The notes beneath the pieces are model-generated. The model saw only the letters and a program-made list of their open reading frames with translations, ran no database searches and had not been told where the DNA came from. A program made the translations under genes and the position numbers. From the NCBI GenBank assembly GCA_035566435.1, contig DATMRF010000041.1, positions 1 to 57,129 on the forward strand: 57,129 bases of DNA, written 5' to 3'. Source of the stretch: DATMRF01 sp035566435 (GTDB lineage: Bacteria; Verrucomicrobiota; Verrucomicrobiia; Limisphaerales; UBA8199). Of the stretch, positions 8,403-16,541 are shown one piece after another (position 1 is the stretch's first letter; every line of letters begins with the position of its first letter).

Positions 8403-9224
8403 TCAAGCCCCCGGCGTGAGGAGTACCTGGTCACGGCGAACCCAGCCGACGCGGCGCGAGTCCGCAGTCACCTGAAACCACTCGTCTTTCTTGTCCAACA
8501 CCTTGAGCTCAGAGCCATCGCGCGCCGTGAATGCGGGTTGCGCTTCGTCCAGCGGGCCCTGGCGAATCACGGCCTCGCGGACAACGACAATTGCCTCCGG
8601 TGAATAAAGGGCCTCGTGCAACGCCCAGCCAAAGCAGGCGCTCAACAAAACCAACGCTGCTCCCAGCGCGAAGACGTAGGGACGCGACTCTCGTTTCCAG
8701 GTCGGACGCCATTGCCCAGGCGTCAGCACCAGGAACAAAAGCCAAATCACCGCCACCGTCAGCCATGTCCATTCGGTTAGGCTCAGCTTCGCCATCCAGC
8801 GTTGCCACCAGGTGGTCGAAAGGGTCGGGCCTTGGATTTGATTCCGAGCGAATTGCAGGTTTGCGCGCAGGTCCGGGTCACGTGGACTGAGCTGTTCGGC
8901 CTGCCGATACGCAGCAATGGCGCGCCCCATTTGGCCCGCTTTGAAAAACGCGTTGCCGAGATTGAAATAGAGCGCGGCGGAAGCCTGCCCGGACTGCACC
9001 ATTTTCTCGTAGGCCGTCGCTGCCTGGGCGAACTCGCCGTGTTCGTAGAGCTTGTTCGCGGCGTCAAACGCGCCCGTGGATGTTTCAGCTGAGGCTTGCA
9101 GAGCGAGAATAGCCCCCAGAAGTAACGCAAAGGCGCAAAGAGGCAAAGCCGCGAGGGAGAATGGCGGCCTGGCCGAGAGTCGGACAAGCAGGTGCAGTTG
9201 TCTGCATCCGCATGATCCGCGCAT
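8403..9224 (-). CDS. TPR-SH3 membrane protein (BatE-like)
   Basis: 273 residues. The order is a signal peptide (S-L-A-A-L-P-L-C-A-F-A-L-L-L-G-A-I), tetratricopeptide repeats (about residues 48-120, with GEFAQAATAYEKMV, ALYFNLGNAFFKAGQMG and AIAAYRQAEQLSPRDPDLRA), two transmembrane helices (about 145-165 and 180-200), and a C-terminal bacterial SH3 domain ending V-G-W-V-R-R-D-Q. This matches BatE of the Bacteroides aerotolerance cluster. It follows batD with an 80-bp gap. The hydrophobic core of the signal peptide is encoded by a CGCAAAG-type repeat tract (9124-9156). The start at 9224 is the first ATG that puts the signal peptide near the N-terminus; the frame is open further upstream. Confidence 0.8.
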   Translation of the reverse strand: MRGSCGCRQLHLLVRLSARPPFSLAALPLCAFALLLGAILALQASAETSTGAFDAANKLYEHGEFAQAATAYEKMVQSGQASAALYFNLGNAFFKAGQMGRAIAAYRQAEQLSPRDPDLRANLQFARNQIQGPTLSTTWWQRWMAKLSLTEWTWLTVAVIWLLFLVLTPGQWRPTWKRESRPYVFALGAALVLLSACFGWALHEALYSPEAIVVVREAVIRQGPLDEAQPAFTARDGSELKVLDKKDEWFQVTADSRRVGWVRRDQVLLTPGA

Positions 9225-9294
9225 TCCGCGGTTAACGGTCTTTCGGCTGCCACAGGATGGTGCTGCGTCCTTGGCTCTTTGCGTCTTTGGGTTG
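9124..9294. repeat. Inverted pair of CGCAAAG short-period repeat, partly coding
   Basis: The left tract at 9124-9156 reads AACGCAAAGGCGCAAAGAGG and on. The right tract at 9270-9294 reads CTTGGCTCTTTGCGTCTTTG and on, in opposite orientation. The left tract lies in the signal-peptide region of the BatE-like gene and the right tract in the batD-batE junction. A third copy of the same word lies at 29684-29721. Confidence 0.7.
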
Positions 9295-9304
9295 AAAATC
9301 GGAA

Positions 9305-11116
9305 TCACAGCTCCAACTCCTCCAATTTGTGCAGCACGGCTTCGAACTTCGGTATGATCGCCGCCAACTCCTGGCTGGTCTTGATCGGGGCGTAGCGGGC
9401 AAGGTTGCACATCTGGAAGAGGTCCTGCAGGCCGGTCAATGTCGTTTCAGCTACGGCTCGCGGGCGCAACCGTTCCTCGATGACCGCTTCGGTGATCGCC
9501 GACGCCGGCACATCCAGCCGCTCGCCCAATTGTTCCTGGAGCAGGCGGAACACCGTCACGAAGAACTGGTCTGATTTTTTCTCCGTCGCCGCTTGCTTCA
9601 GATCCTGCAGCCCGTCTCGGACATTCTGTGCGACCTGACGCCGTCGCCGCAGCCGCGGGTTGTTGGCCAGGGCTTCGGTGCGTCGGCGCCAGACTACCAT
9701 TGAAAGGAAGGCGAGCACGGGCACGCCCTGGAGGGCCAGGAACCAGGTTTGCTGGGCGAGCGGGGGGCCAATCCGGGCTAGTGTTCCCAGTCGCTGCTTG
9801 TTTGGCACGATGTCCTGCGTCGGAGGCGTATTGTCCTGGGTGGTTCGGGCTCCCGCCAGCACTGTCGGCGTTGGCGTCGAGCCGCCGGGCCGCACCAGCA
9901 GCTGCACCGCCGGTTGTGTTAGGGTGCGATACGTCTTTTGGTCCGGGTCAAAGAAGCTGAACGACATGGGCGGCAGGGCTTTGATGTCCGCGTTTTCGGG
10001 TTGCACCACCTGCTCAAAGGTTTTGGTCCCTTGCAGGCCGAGCTGATCGGTCGTCTCCACCTTGGTTGTGGGCGGATAGGTTTTGAAATCGCGCCACTCC
10101 GGCTGCTCCGGCAACGTCAGCCCGTCCAGCGAGCCGCGGCCCGAAATCTGCACTTTCACCGTGACGGGATCGCCCACCGTCAAATTGGTCGGCCCGGCCG
10201 TCACCGTCATAGTATAAACCCCGACCGCGCCGTTGAAGCTGGCCGGCGCATTTTCCCGAGGCAGCGGCAACGACCTCACGGGCTCAGCGTCAGTCGCGAG
10301 GGAAAGTTGCCTTTGGTCACTGCCACCGCCGAAAACTCCAAACGGATCGAACGCGTCTCGTCCGCCCAACACGACGTTAGCGGTGACGGGACCGAGGGTC
10401 ATCGAGCCGGCCTTGATCGCAGTGATCGGGAAGATGAACGAAATGATAGTGTAAGCCGTATTTCCAACCTGGGTTTGACGGTCCTGACCCCGCGCCGATT
10501 TGCCGAGGACAAAGCCGTCGGCCGTGAAGCCCGTAAGCTGGAATCCACCAATGCGGCGTACCTGGTTGGCGACGTAAAGTTGTACCTGGAGTGTGAAACT
10601 TTCGCCGACGTAAAACTCGTTCTTCGGGAGCAGCAGTTTTAGGAAAGCGAGTTGCGAGCCTGAATTGATGGCCTGAGCCGACGGGGCTGTCGGCTGAAGC
10701 ACCTTCAGCAGGAGCGGTTGACTGGCGAACCTTTCACTACCGACCTCTGCGGACACGGCGGGAATTGTGTAATCTCCCGGTCTTTGGGGGGTCACTTGAA
10801 AATTGTAAGTCACCGAAGAACTGACCTCACCGTTGATTACACTGAACTGGCTCGAGGGGCCGAGATAGGCGATCTGCAAATTCGGGATATTGGGAGGGGT
10901 GGGCACGCTGCGTGGCGTTCCGCCGACGAATGCCAACGATAGGGTCGCGGTTTCACCCAGCGTGAGCGTATCTCTGTCCAGCGACGCAGTGAAGGTTGCG
11001 GCGAGCAGCCCCGCAGGGCACAGGAACACCGGCAGAGCCAAGGCAAACCATAGCCAGGACCAGCTCCAGCGGCAGCGCAGACTTAGTCCTTCTGCATGAA
11101 ATCTCAATTTCCGCAT
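9305..11116 (-). CDS. batD: BatD family membrane protein
   Basis: 603 residues. A signal peptide (W-F-A-L-A-L-P-V-F-L-C-P-A-G-L-L-A-A) is followed by BatD beta-rich repeats: TFTASLDRDTLTLGETATLS, then P-x-I-P-N-L-Q, SVTYNFQVTPQRPGDYTIP, and later GDPVTVKVQISGRGSLDGL and L-P-P-M-S-F-S-F-F-D. A transmembrane helix (about 470-490, ALQGVPVLAFLSMVVW) and a cytoplasmic helical tail follow. BatD is thought to work with MoxR ATPase and VWA proteins BatA/BatB at the membrane. None of those are in this window, so the operon here is incomplete or split. The BatE-like gene is directly downstream. Confidence 0.88.
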   Translation of the reverse strand: MRKLRFHAEGLSLRCRWSWSWLWFALALPVFLCPAGLLAATFTASLDRDTLTLGETATLSLAFVGGTPRSVPTPPNIPNLQIAYLGPSSQFSVINGEVSSSVTYNFQVTPQRPGDYTIPAVSAEVGSERFASQPLLLKVLQPTAPSAQAINSGSQLAFLKLLLPKNEFYVGESFTLQVQLYVANQVRRIGGFQLTGFTADGFVLGKSARGQDRQTQVGNTAYTIISFIFPITAIKAGSMTLGPVTANVVLGGRDAFDPFGVFGGGSDQRQLSLATDAEPVRSLPLPRENAPASFNGAVGVYTMTVTAGPTNLTVGDPVTVKVQISGRGSLDGLTLPEQPEWRDFKTYPPTTKVETTDQLGLQGTKTFEQVVQPENADIKALPPMSFSFFDPDQKTYRTLTQPAVQLLVRPGGSTPTPTVLAGARTTQDNTPPTQDIVPNKQRLGTLARIGPPLAQQTWFLALQGVPVLAFLSMVVWRRRTEALANNPRLRRRRQVAQNVRDGLQDLKQAATEKKSDQFFVTVFRLLQEQLGERLDVPASAITEAVIEERLRPRAVAETTLTGLQDLFQMCNLARYAPIKTSQELAAIIPKFEAVLHKLEELEL

Positions 11117-11191
11117 CGAAATTCGTGTATTCTTTAAAATATCGATTTATGGACAATTCAAGCTGCGTTTTGTTCGGTCTAGCCCAAGGCC

Positions 11192-11770
11192 TCATTCGTC
11201 CTCGGCCTCAGCGCCTTTTCGACGTTTTAACGTTTCAAACTTTTGACGTTTTAAGGTTCCAGCCGTCCTAAAATACTCCTTCGTATTCTCATGCACTTGC
11301 GGGGACTCCAGCAATTCAGTCTCCGTCATCCACGCATATTCGCCGTGCTGCTCCCTGGGTAGGGCCGCCGGCTCGACGAACAACCGCAGTTCATACCCGA
11401 GCGCAACGTAATGGGTCCCGAATCCCTCCCGTTCGAACCGGTTCGTCGGATAAAAATGGTCATAGACTCCCAGAAACCGAGCGTGCTCGATGTTTAACTC
11501 CACTCCAAGTTCCTCCACGGTCAGGCGCCGAAACGCTGCCGCCCGGCTCTCGTTTTTGGTGATCCGGCCCCCGACCAGGAAAAAGCAGTTCTTAGCAGGC
11601 TCGTTGACCCGTCGCCCAACCAACACCCGTCCGTCCGGCGCCCGAACCAAAAGATCCATCGAGACCAGCGGCGTCAACCGCACCACATCGGCGAAGTCCC
11701 GCGCCTCCAGCCATTGCCCTGGCTTCGGTTCAGGTTCCACTACCGTTCGGCGTTCTGCGCGATCACCCAT
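11192..11770 (-). CDS. Nudix hydrolase, GDP-mannose mannosyl hydrolase type
   Basis: 192 residues. The family signature is clear: FADVVRLTPLVSMDLLVR, V-G-R-R-V-N-E-P-A-K, F-F-L-V-G-G-R-I, then the modified Nudix box with NESRAAAFRRLTVEELG (73-89). GDP-mannose hydrolases lack one usual Nudix glutamate, as seen here. They split GDP-mannose or GDP-glucose into GDP and sugar. An isomerase for mannose-6-phosphate lies 8 kb away, giving a weak pathway link. The last 20 residues (A-G-T-L-K-R-Q-K-F-E-T-L-K-R-R-K) are encoded by a dispersed ACGTTTTAACGTTTC-type repeat and are probably not part of the fold. Confidence 0.85.
   Translation of the reverse strand: MGDRAERRTVVEPEPKPGQWLEARDFADVVRLTPLVSMDLLVRAPDGRVLVGRRVNEPAKNCFFLVGGRITKNESRAAAFRRLTVEELGVELNIEHARFLGVYDHFYPTNRFEREGFGTHYVALGYELRLFVEPAALPREQHGEYAWMTETELLESPQVHENTKEYFRTAGTLKRQKFETLKRRKGAEAEDE
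11211..11261. repeat. Degenerate short-period repeat (GACGTTTTAACGTTTCAAAC type)
   Basis: A tract of the word GACGTTTTAACGTTTC and variants, period about 9. It covers the 3' end of the Nudix gene, where it is read as a basic tail with the sequence T-L-K-R-Q-K-F-E-T-L-K-R-R-K. Confidence 0.65.
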
Positions 11771-11850
11771 TGGGTTACTCTAGTATGAACGACGCGCGCT
11801 GAAAAGCTCGCATCTGACCAGCCTGCAGTGCGCGAGGGCCACAAGAGAGA

Positions 11851-11876
11851 GAGACCGGGTTTCGTAACCCGGTCTC
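11851..11876 (-). terminator. Hairpin terminator downstream of the 1131-residue surface protein gene
   Basis: A perfect 11-bp stem, GAGACCGGGTT/AACCCGGTCTC, closes a 4-nt loop. On the minus strand it is followed by TCTCTCTCTTG, a moderately T-rich tail. It sits 40 bp after the stop codon of the minus-strand gene. Confidence 0.65.
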
Positions 11877-11916
11877 CTCGCGTAAACTACGTATTGCTAC
11901 CGCGGCGCGCCCGTGC

Positions 11917-14900
11917 CTACGGAGCAGCCAGGCTCGGCACCCTCAGGCGGAAGAACAGGTTGCCGCCGCTGACCGGCGCCGAATAGCTGGTGTTGCCGGG
12001 CTGCGGCTGGACATCTGCCCAGTCGGCCGGGTTCAGCCGGGTCGCCTGCTGCAGAATCGCCGCACCCGCCCAGCTGATGGTCACGACGCCGTTCGCCAGT
12101 TTCGCCGGATTGAGCTGCGGCTGCGCGGTGACTGCACGAAAGGCCTGCAATGAGCCGGCGGCGGTGGGGTCATTCACCAGCACACGGGTGCCTTCCGGCA
12201 AGAGGCCGGTTTGAACCGTGGACCATTCCAGGCCGGCGCCGTTGTTGCCCTGGAAGTAGAGCAAGCGCAGCGGGTAGGCTCCGGGCGCGGGCACCGCGAA
12301 TCCGAAGTCCACGTGGCCCATGCCTTTCGTGTAATCGGCCTGGCCAAGAACCAGGTTGGCATCGGAGCCAATGGTGGCGCTCAGGCCCGAGTCGGTGACC
12401 CAGAAATCGCGCTGACCGTTATAGCCATTAACCACCAACATTGGGATGGTCACCGGAGGGCCGGCGGAGGTCTCCACAAAGGGTAGTCCCCAGCTCGGCT
12501 TGTTCACGATGATGGCAGCCAACGCGCCGTTGGTCTGGAGGTTATACGCCAGTTGACGGGCATCAAATCCACTCGCACAACTCGAGTAATCGACGACTCC
12601 GATCTTTCCGGTGAGGTTCACAGGGCCCGGCAGGTTGGGACAAGGCACCGGGACGAACACGACGGGCCCGGACACCGGTGTCACGGGCGGCTTAGGCGCA
12701 TAACCCGCGTTGTCCACACTGGTCACCACGGCGGCCACATCGGTATCTATACCTGCGCCCGTCACGTGCAGCACCTGCCGCGTGACGCCCAGGCCCTCCG
12801 TGACCCGGAATCCGTCGTCGCTGTTCACACCCATTTGGTAAAAGCCGGCGGTCGGAAACACGACGAATGACTGAAAACCCGCCGCCGAGTAGGTGGTCTG
12901 ACCGGTTACGCCGGGGATGCCGGGCATTGCGGAATCGTATGTGAAGTCGCCCGGAGACGTGACGATGTTGAAGTCGACAGCATTCGACCAGTACCAGATG
13001 TTGTTGGTGATCGCTGCGAGGCCAAGCTCTGCGCCGGAGACTGTATTCGCCGTATTGGTGCCGTACCAGGGGAAGTAGAGGCCGGCAAGCAGGCTGTTGT
13101 AGCTGTCAAGCTGGGCGGCCATGTAGTCGCCGGCATCATTGGCAATCGAGGGATCCAGTTGCGTAACGGCAAGGACAAAGCCCGGTTGCGCCTTGTCCAC
13201 TGAAGAGGCGGGATAACTCAATCCCGCGCGCAGGGTGACATAAGGTTCCACAGTGAAAGACCACGAACTAGTATGCATGACCGAGCCGTTATCAGTCCAG
13301 GTCAGGCTTGCGGTGTTAGTGCCCGGCGGCATGAGGTGCGCGTTGTCGAGCGGCAAGGTCACAGTGGTAACTTTACCGTTCCGGGACACCCACGGCGTGA
13401 GGAGGGTTCCGTTGATCCGCAGGCGCATGGTGGTAGGATTCGGTTGGGTGGCCCCGTCGGTCAATTGAGCTAAAACATAATCGGCGCGCACATTTGTCTG
13501 CCCCGGAAAGGGCACGAGCTGGGAAACATAAGCCGGCAGCGCCGGTCCGCTGTAGAACATTGTGACGCCGGATGTGTTCGTCGGGCTTGGGTCGTTGATC
13601 AGGATTTTTGTCCCGTCGTTCTGAACGGTAAACCACTCAAGACTGGCGCCGTTGCCGGGCAGTTCGCCGGCGCCGTTGAACCACAGCAAACGAATCGGGT
13701 AGATGCCGGCCGCTGGCACGACCACCGGAAAGATCCGGTCGGACGCCCCTTTGACGCCGTCAAATTGCCCAAGTGTCAGAGCCAGGCGGTCCTTCGGATT
13801 TGGCCCCTCGGTCACCGCAAAGCCGTCGTCGCTGTTGACGCCCATATTGTACACGCCGGCAGTGGCGAAGCGCACAAACGCCAGCGCTTCCAACGCGCTG
13901 CTGCCCGTCAAACCGTTCGCGCCCGGGATGCCGGGAACGGCCGCGTCGGCATAGCCGTCGGCCATGGTGAAGTCCCCAGAGTCCGCGGTGCCGCCTTGAT
14001 TGATGCCCGCAATGTTGAAATTGATTACGGCCGTGAAGTCAATGTACCCGGCATCGGTCGCTGCGGTCAGATTCGCGGTATTCGCGCCGCGCAAGCCAGC
14101 CAGTTGCTCGTTCGCCCAATACACACGGTTGGGCTCCGAGCCCGACTGCCATGGCAGGATCCTGAATCCGGGCGCCGTCGTATTGACACCCGTTACTGCA
14201 TCGCCCGACGGAATCACAGAGTAGGTCGGCGCCACGAACGAGCGCGTCCCGCTAAGCTGCGCGCCGCTCGTATCCTTGAACGACACCGCAAGTTGGTTCG
14301 TCGAGCCGGAAACCAGCAGGCTCGGAAATGAGTGATACACCACCGTCGTCACCGTCCCGTTCTTCTGGACGGAAGTCGGAGTCCGTTGTGTCCCGCCGTT
14401 GATCTGTAATTTGATGGTCGCCGGATCCACTACGCTCGGACCCGAATCGTTGAGGACAAATGTGCAGCCGTCGACGAACCCTGTCACCTGGCCTAACGCC
14501 GCCTGGATCGTCACCGTCGTGATGGCGATATTGTCAATGTCCTGGTATTCGTTCAGACCGCCGGTCCGCCCCGCAACCAGCAACCGCCCGGGACCGGGGA
14601 TGTACGAGGTCGCGTAATCGGTCAGGATATGGCTGCCCTTGTAATAAACGTTTAACAGGCCGCTGGTGGATAAATCCACAACCAGGTGTGCCCATCCCAA
14701 GAGCGTCCGGCTGAAAGTACCGTCATTCGGTCCCGTTTGGATTGAGGTCGTATCGGTCGCCGAGCCGTTCAAGGTCGGCAGCGGAAAAGTTTGCAGCACA
14801 CCATCGACCCGCACGTCAAGTCCGACCGGATCACCTGCGGCGTTGTTGAAGGCGTCGAAACCCACGCTGATGCCCGTCGTGGTTCCCTCTTCAGGCCCCA

Positions 14901-15312
14901 GCGCGTTCCCGGTGCCGCTGGCGTAGGTGCCTTCGGCCGTGGGATTGCTCAGTGCCGGATCAGTCGCACGCGCGTAGCAGATGCTAAAACCGTCCGCGGG
15001 CGTCGAACTCCCGTTGCCAATTCGCACATCGGCCTCGAAATGCAGCCCGCCGACGATGGCGCCATTATCAAAGTCTGAGAATAGTATCGCTCCCACCTGG
15101 CTGTTAACCGCCGGGGTGATCTGCAAATAGCCGTCCAAGCCGTTGGTGGCTACGCCGGCGCCGTCGGTGCCGACCCAGCCTGCGCTGCCGTAAACGGTCG
15201 CCAGCCCTCCCGCCGAGGGGTCGGAATTGAAGTCAAAGAGAACTGTCGTTGCGCGAGTCGAGCCGCTGCAAACCAGCCCTAGTGCGATCAATGCCTGAAC
15301 TGTCTTTCGCAT
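11917..15312 (-). CDS. Large secreted protein: lectin-like domain, duplicated PA14-like modules, inserted PA domain
   Basis: 1131 residues from the ATG at 15312, where a signal peptide (MRKTVQALIALGLVCSGSTR) begins; a ribosome-binding GAAAGG lies upstream. Residues 22-270 look like an L-type lectin or concanavalin-like domain (F-D-F-N-S-D-P, DGFSICYARAT, DIDNIAITTV). Two related modules follow, each with GVNSDDGF.VTEG and a later Y-P-I/L-R-L-L-(W/Y)-F, resembling PA14. The second copy (nt about 12360-12740) has a protease-associated (PA) domain inserted, GKIGVVDYSSCASGFDARQL to P-M-L-V-V-N-G. No catalytic site is visible, so a binding role on the cell surface is inferred. The C-terminal A-T-R-L-N-P-A-D-W-A-D-V type tail recurs in other Verrucomicrobia secreted proteins. 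Confidence 0.75.
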   Translation of the reverse strand: MRKTVQALIALGLVCSGSTRATTVLFDFNSDPSAGGLATVYGSAGWVGTDGAGVATNGLDGYLQITPAVNSQVGAILFSDFDNGAIVGGLHFEADVRIGNGSSTPADGFSICYARATDPALSNPTAEGTYASGTGNALGPEEGTTTGISVGFDAFNNAAGDPVGLDVRVDGVLQTFPLPTLNGSATDTTSIQTGPNDGTFSRTLLGWAHLVVDLSTSGLLNVYYKGSHILTDYATSYIPGPGRLLVAGRTGGLNEYQDIDNIAITTVTIQAALGQVTGFVDGCTFVLNDSGPSVVDPATIKLQINGGTQRTPTSVQKNGTVTTVVYHSFPSLLVSGSTNQLAVSFKDTSGAQLSGTRSFVAPTYSVIPSGDAVTGVNTTAPGFRILPWQSGSEPNRVYWANEQLAGLRGANTANLTAATDAGYIDFTAVINFNIAGINQGGTADSGDFTMADGYADAAVPGIPGANGLTGSSALEALAFVRFATAGVYNMGVNSDDGFAVTEGPNPKDRLALTLGQFDGVKGASDRIFPVVVPAAGIYPIRLLWFNGAGELPGNGASLEWFTVQNDGTKILINDPSPTNTSGVTMFYSGPALPAYVSQLVPFPGQTNVRADYVLAQLTDGATQPNPTTMRLRINGTLLTPWVSRNGKVTTVTLPLDNAHLMPPGTNTASLTWTDNGSVMHTSSWSFTVEPYVTLRAGLSYPASSVDKAQPGFVLAVTQLDPSIANDAGDYMAAQLDSYNSLLAGLYFPWYGTNTANTVSGAELGLAAITNNIWYWSNAVDFNIVTSPGDFTYDSAMPGIPGVTGQTTYSAAGFQSFVVFPTAGFYQMGVNSDDGFRVTEGLGVTRQVLHVTGAGIDTDVAAVVTSVDNAGYAPKPPVTPVSGPVVFVPVPCPNLPGPVNLTGKIGVVDYSSCASGFDARQLAYNLQTNGALAAIIVNKPSWGLPFVETSAGPPVTIPMLVVNGYNGQRDFWVTDSGLSATIGSDANLVLGQADYTKGMGHVDFGFAVPAPGAYPLRLLYFQGNNGAGLEWSTVQTGLLPEGTRVLVNDPTAAGSLQAFRAVTAQPQLNPAKLANGVVTISWAGAAILQQATRLNPADWADVQPQPGNTSYSAPVSGGNLFFRLRVPSLAAP

Positions 15313-15724
15313 AAGTGAATGCCTTTCGTGTTGCGTGATATTTATGTATTCGTAATAGTTGCGCGCGCAAGGGCGGATTCTCGTTGAGAAGCCAGCGAAC
15401 ACGTGCTTGGTCGGATCCTCAGCGGGTTTTGCCTTCCGAAACGACAACCGAGGAGATTCAAGCAGATCTGGTAGAAGTTAGCAATACTAAAGTGGACACA
15501 GGCATAGTAAATATACATCACATATACTTATATACTCCTCAATCTGCACTTCAGAAGACAGAGCCCGGCGTCATCCGTGTCACGATCGGCCAACCTGAGA
15601 ACAAACGATTCGGCGGACCTCTCGCGGGACACTCCACCGATTCGCCGTTTCCGGTTCTGTGTTCTTGAGTGATCCTCCCCTTGGCGTCGCGGGCGTGGGT
15701 GGCACTCGGGGTGGCGGTTGGGTT
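15313..15724. other. Intergenic region, AT-rich, upstream of the large surface protein gene
   Basis: No gene is seen. The strip 15484-15545 is strongly AT-rich (TATTTACTATG and TATAAGTATATG on the minus strand) compared with its surroundings, and could hold promoter elements for the minus-strand surface protein gene. Closer to its ATG, TTGCGC-17 nt-ACATAA is a possible but weak promoter. I see no clear terminator. Confidence 0.4.
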
Positions 15725-16504
15725 TTATTCAGTTCGTTGCGAATCCCACAGCAGGCGGGCGCGGCACGTCACCTCAGCTTCGGCCCGGATTTCATGCCAA
15801 AACTGCCCCGCCTCCCCATCGGTTTTGAGCACGGACACCTTCTGGCCCCCTTTCGTTTCGCCCAGGTAATTAACCTCCACCAACCGGACGGTGTGTTTTC
15901 GGTGAAATTCCGCAGGATAGGCATCCAGCAGCCAGCGGATGTAACTGGCGCTGTTCACGTGGTCGTTGACATCTAAATCGCCGTACCTCACCAGGGTCGA
16001 GAAACATTCGGCGCCGTTGTCTCGCTCGGCCAGCTTCTGCGGCTCCTGCTCCGTTGCCCTTTCGACCGGAAACCGTTTCAAGGACCATTGGAGCTTGTCT
16101 AGCCGCTGCGGTCGCCGGCTGTGCGCATCCAAGACCAGCCACGCGCTCGCGCCCCCTACGACCCGTGCGCCTTGCGAATCAACCACCTCAAAGTCGCGTA
16201 GCGCAAAAATGCCTCGCGGCGCTCTCGGCCAGGTGTTCAGCGTCACGTTCTCGCCCCATTGAGGAAGTCGCTGGATTTTCATCACGAAACGAGAAAGCAC
16301 CCAGAACTTTTTCTGGTCGGCCAGGTGCGTATAACCAACTCCCAGGGCCTCCGCGTGGTTCCACGCCGCGTCCAGGAAATAGCGGCAGACTGCGTCGAGC
16401 GTCGCCCGTCGCTTGAAGTCCACATCATACGAGTGGAGTCGCACGCCCACCGTCCATATACCCGCTTGCACCCCTTCAGCGTTCATGTTTTCGCTCCCTG
16501 GCAC
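15725..16504 (-). CDS. Acyl-ACP thioesterase (Fat-type)
   Basis: 259 residues; releases fatty acids from acyl carrier protein. Two hotdog halves are visible. The N-terminal half runs through R-L-H-S-Y-D-V-D, ATLDAVCRYFLDAAWNHAEAL and W-V-L-S-R-F-V-M-K-I. The C-terminal half has YGDLDVNDHVNSASYIRWLLD, where the D-x-N-x-H-V-N-x-x-x-Y-x-R-W-x-L-D motif with Asn and His matches the catalytic region of FatA/FatB-like enzymes. A second ATG six codons in (16486) is an alternative start. The gene is followed on the same strand by nothing close, and it lies 31 bp downstream of the GH127 gene, so the two may be cotranscribed. Confidence 0.88.
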   Translation of the reverse strand: MPGSENMNAEGVQAGIWTVGVRLHSYDVDFKRRATLDAVCRYFLDAAWNHAEALGVGYTHLADQKKFWVLSRFVMKIQRLPQWGENVTLNTWPRAPRGIFALRDFEVVDSQGARVVGGASAWLVLDAHSRRPQRLDKLQWSLKRFPVERATEQEPQKLAERDNGAECFSTLVRYGDLDVNDHVNSASYIRWLLDAYPAEFHRKHTVRLVEVNYLGETKGGQKVSVLKTDGEAGQFWHEIRAEAEVTCRARLLWDSQRTE

Positions 16505-16512
16505 TCTTGAGG

Positions 16513-16541
16513 TTTCACGTTCCCCGTTTCACGCTTCACTC
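16513..16541. repeat. Short-period repeat (TTTCACGTTCCCCGTTTCACG type) over a stop codon
   Basis: Three degenerate units of the word GTTTCACG fill the gap between the thioesterase and GH127 genes. The tract includes the stop codon of the GH127 gene (16536-16538). Confidence 0.65.
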
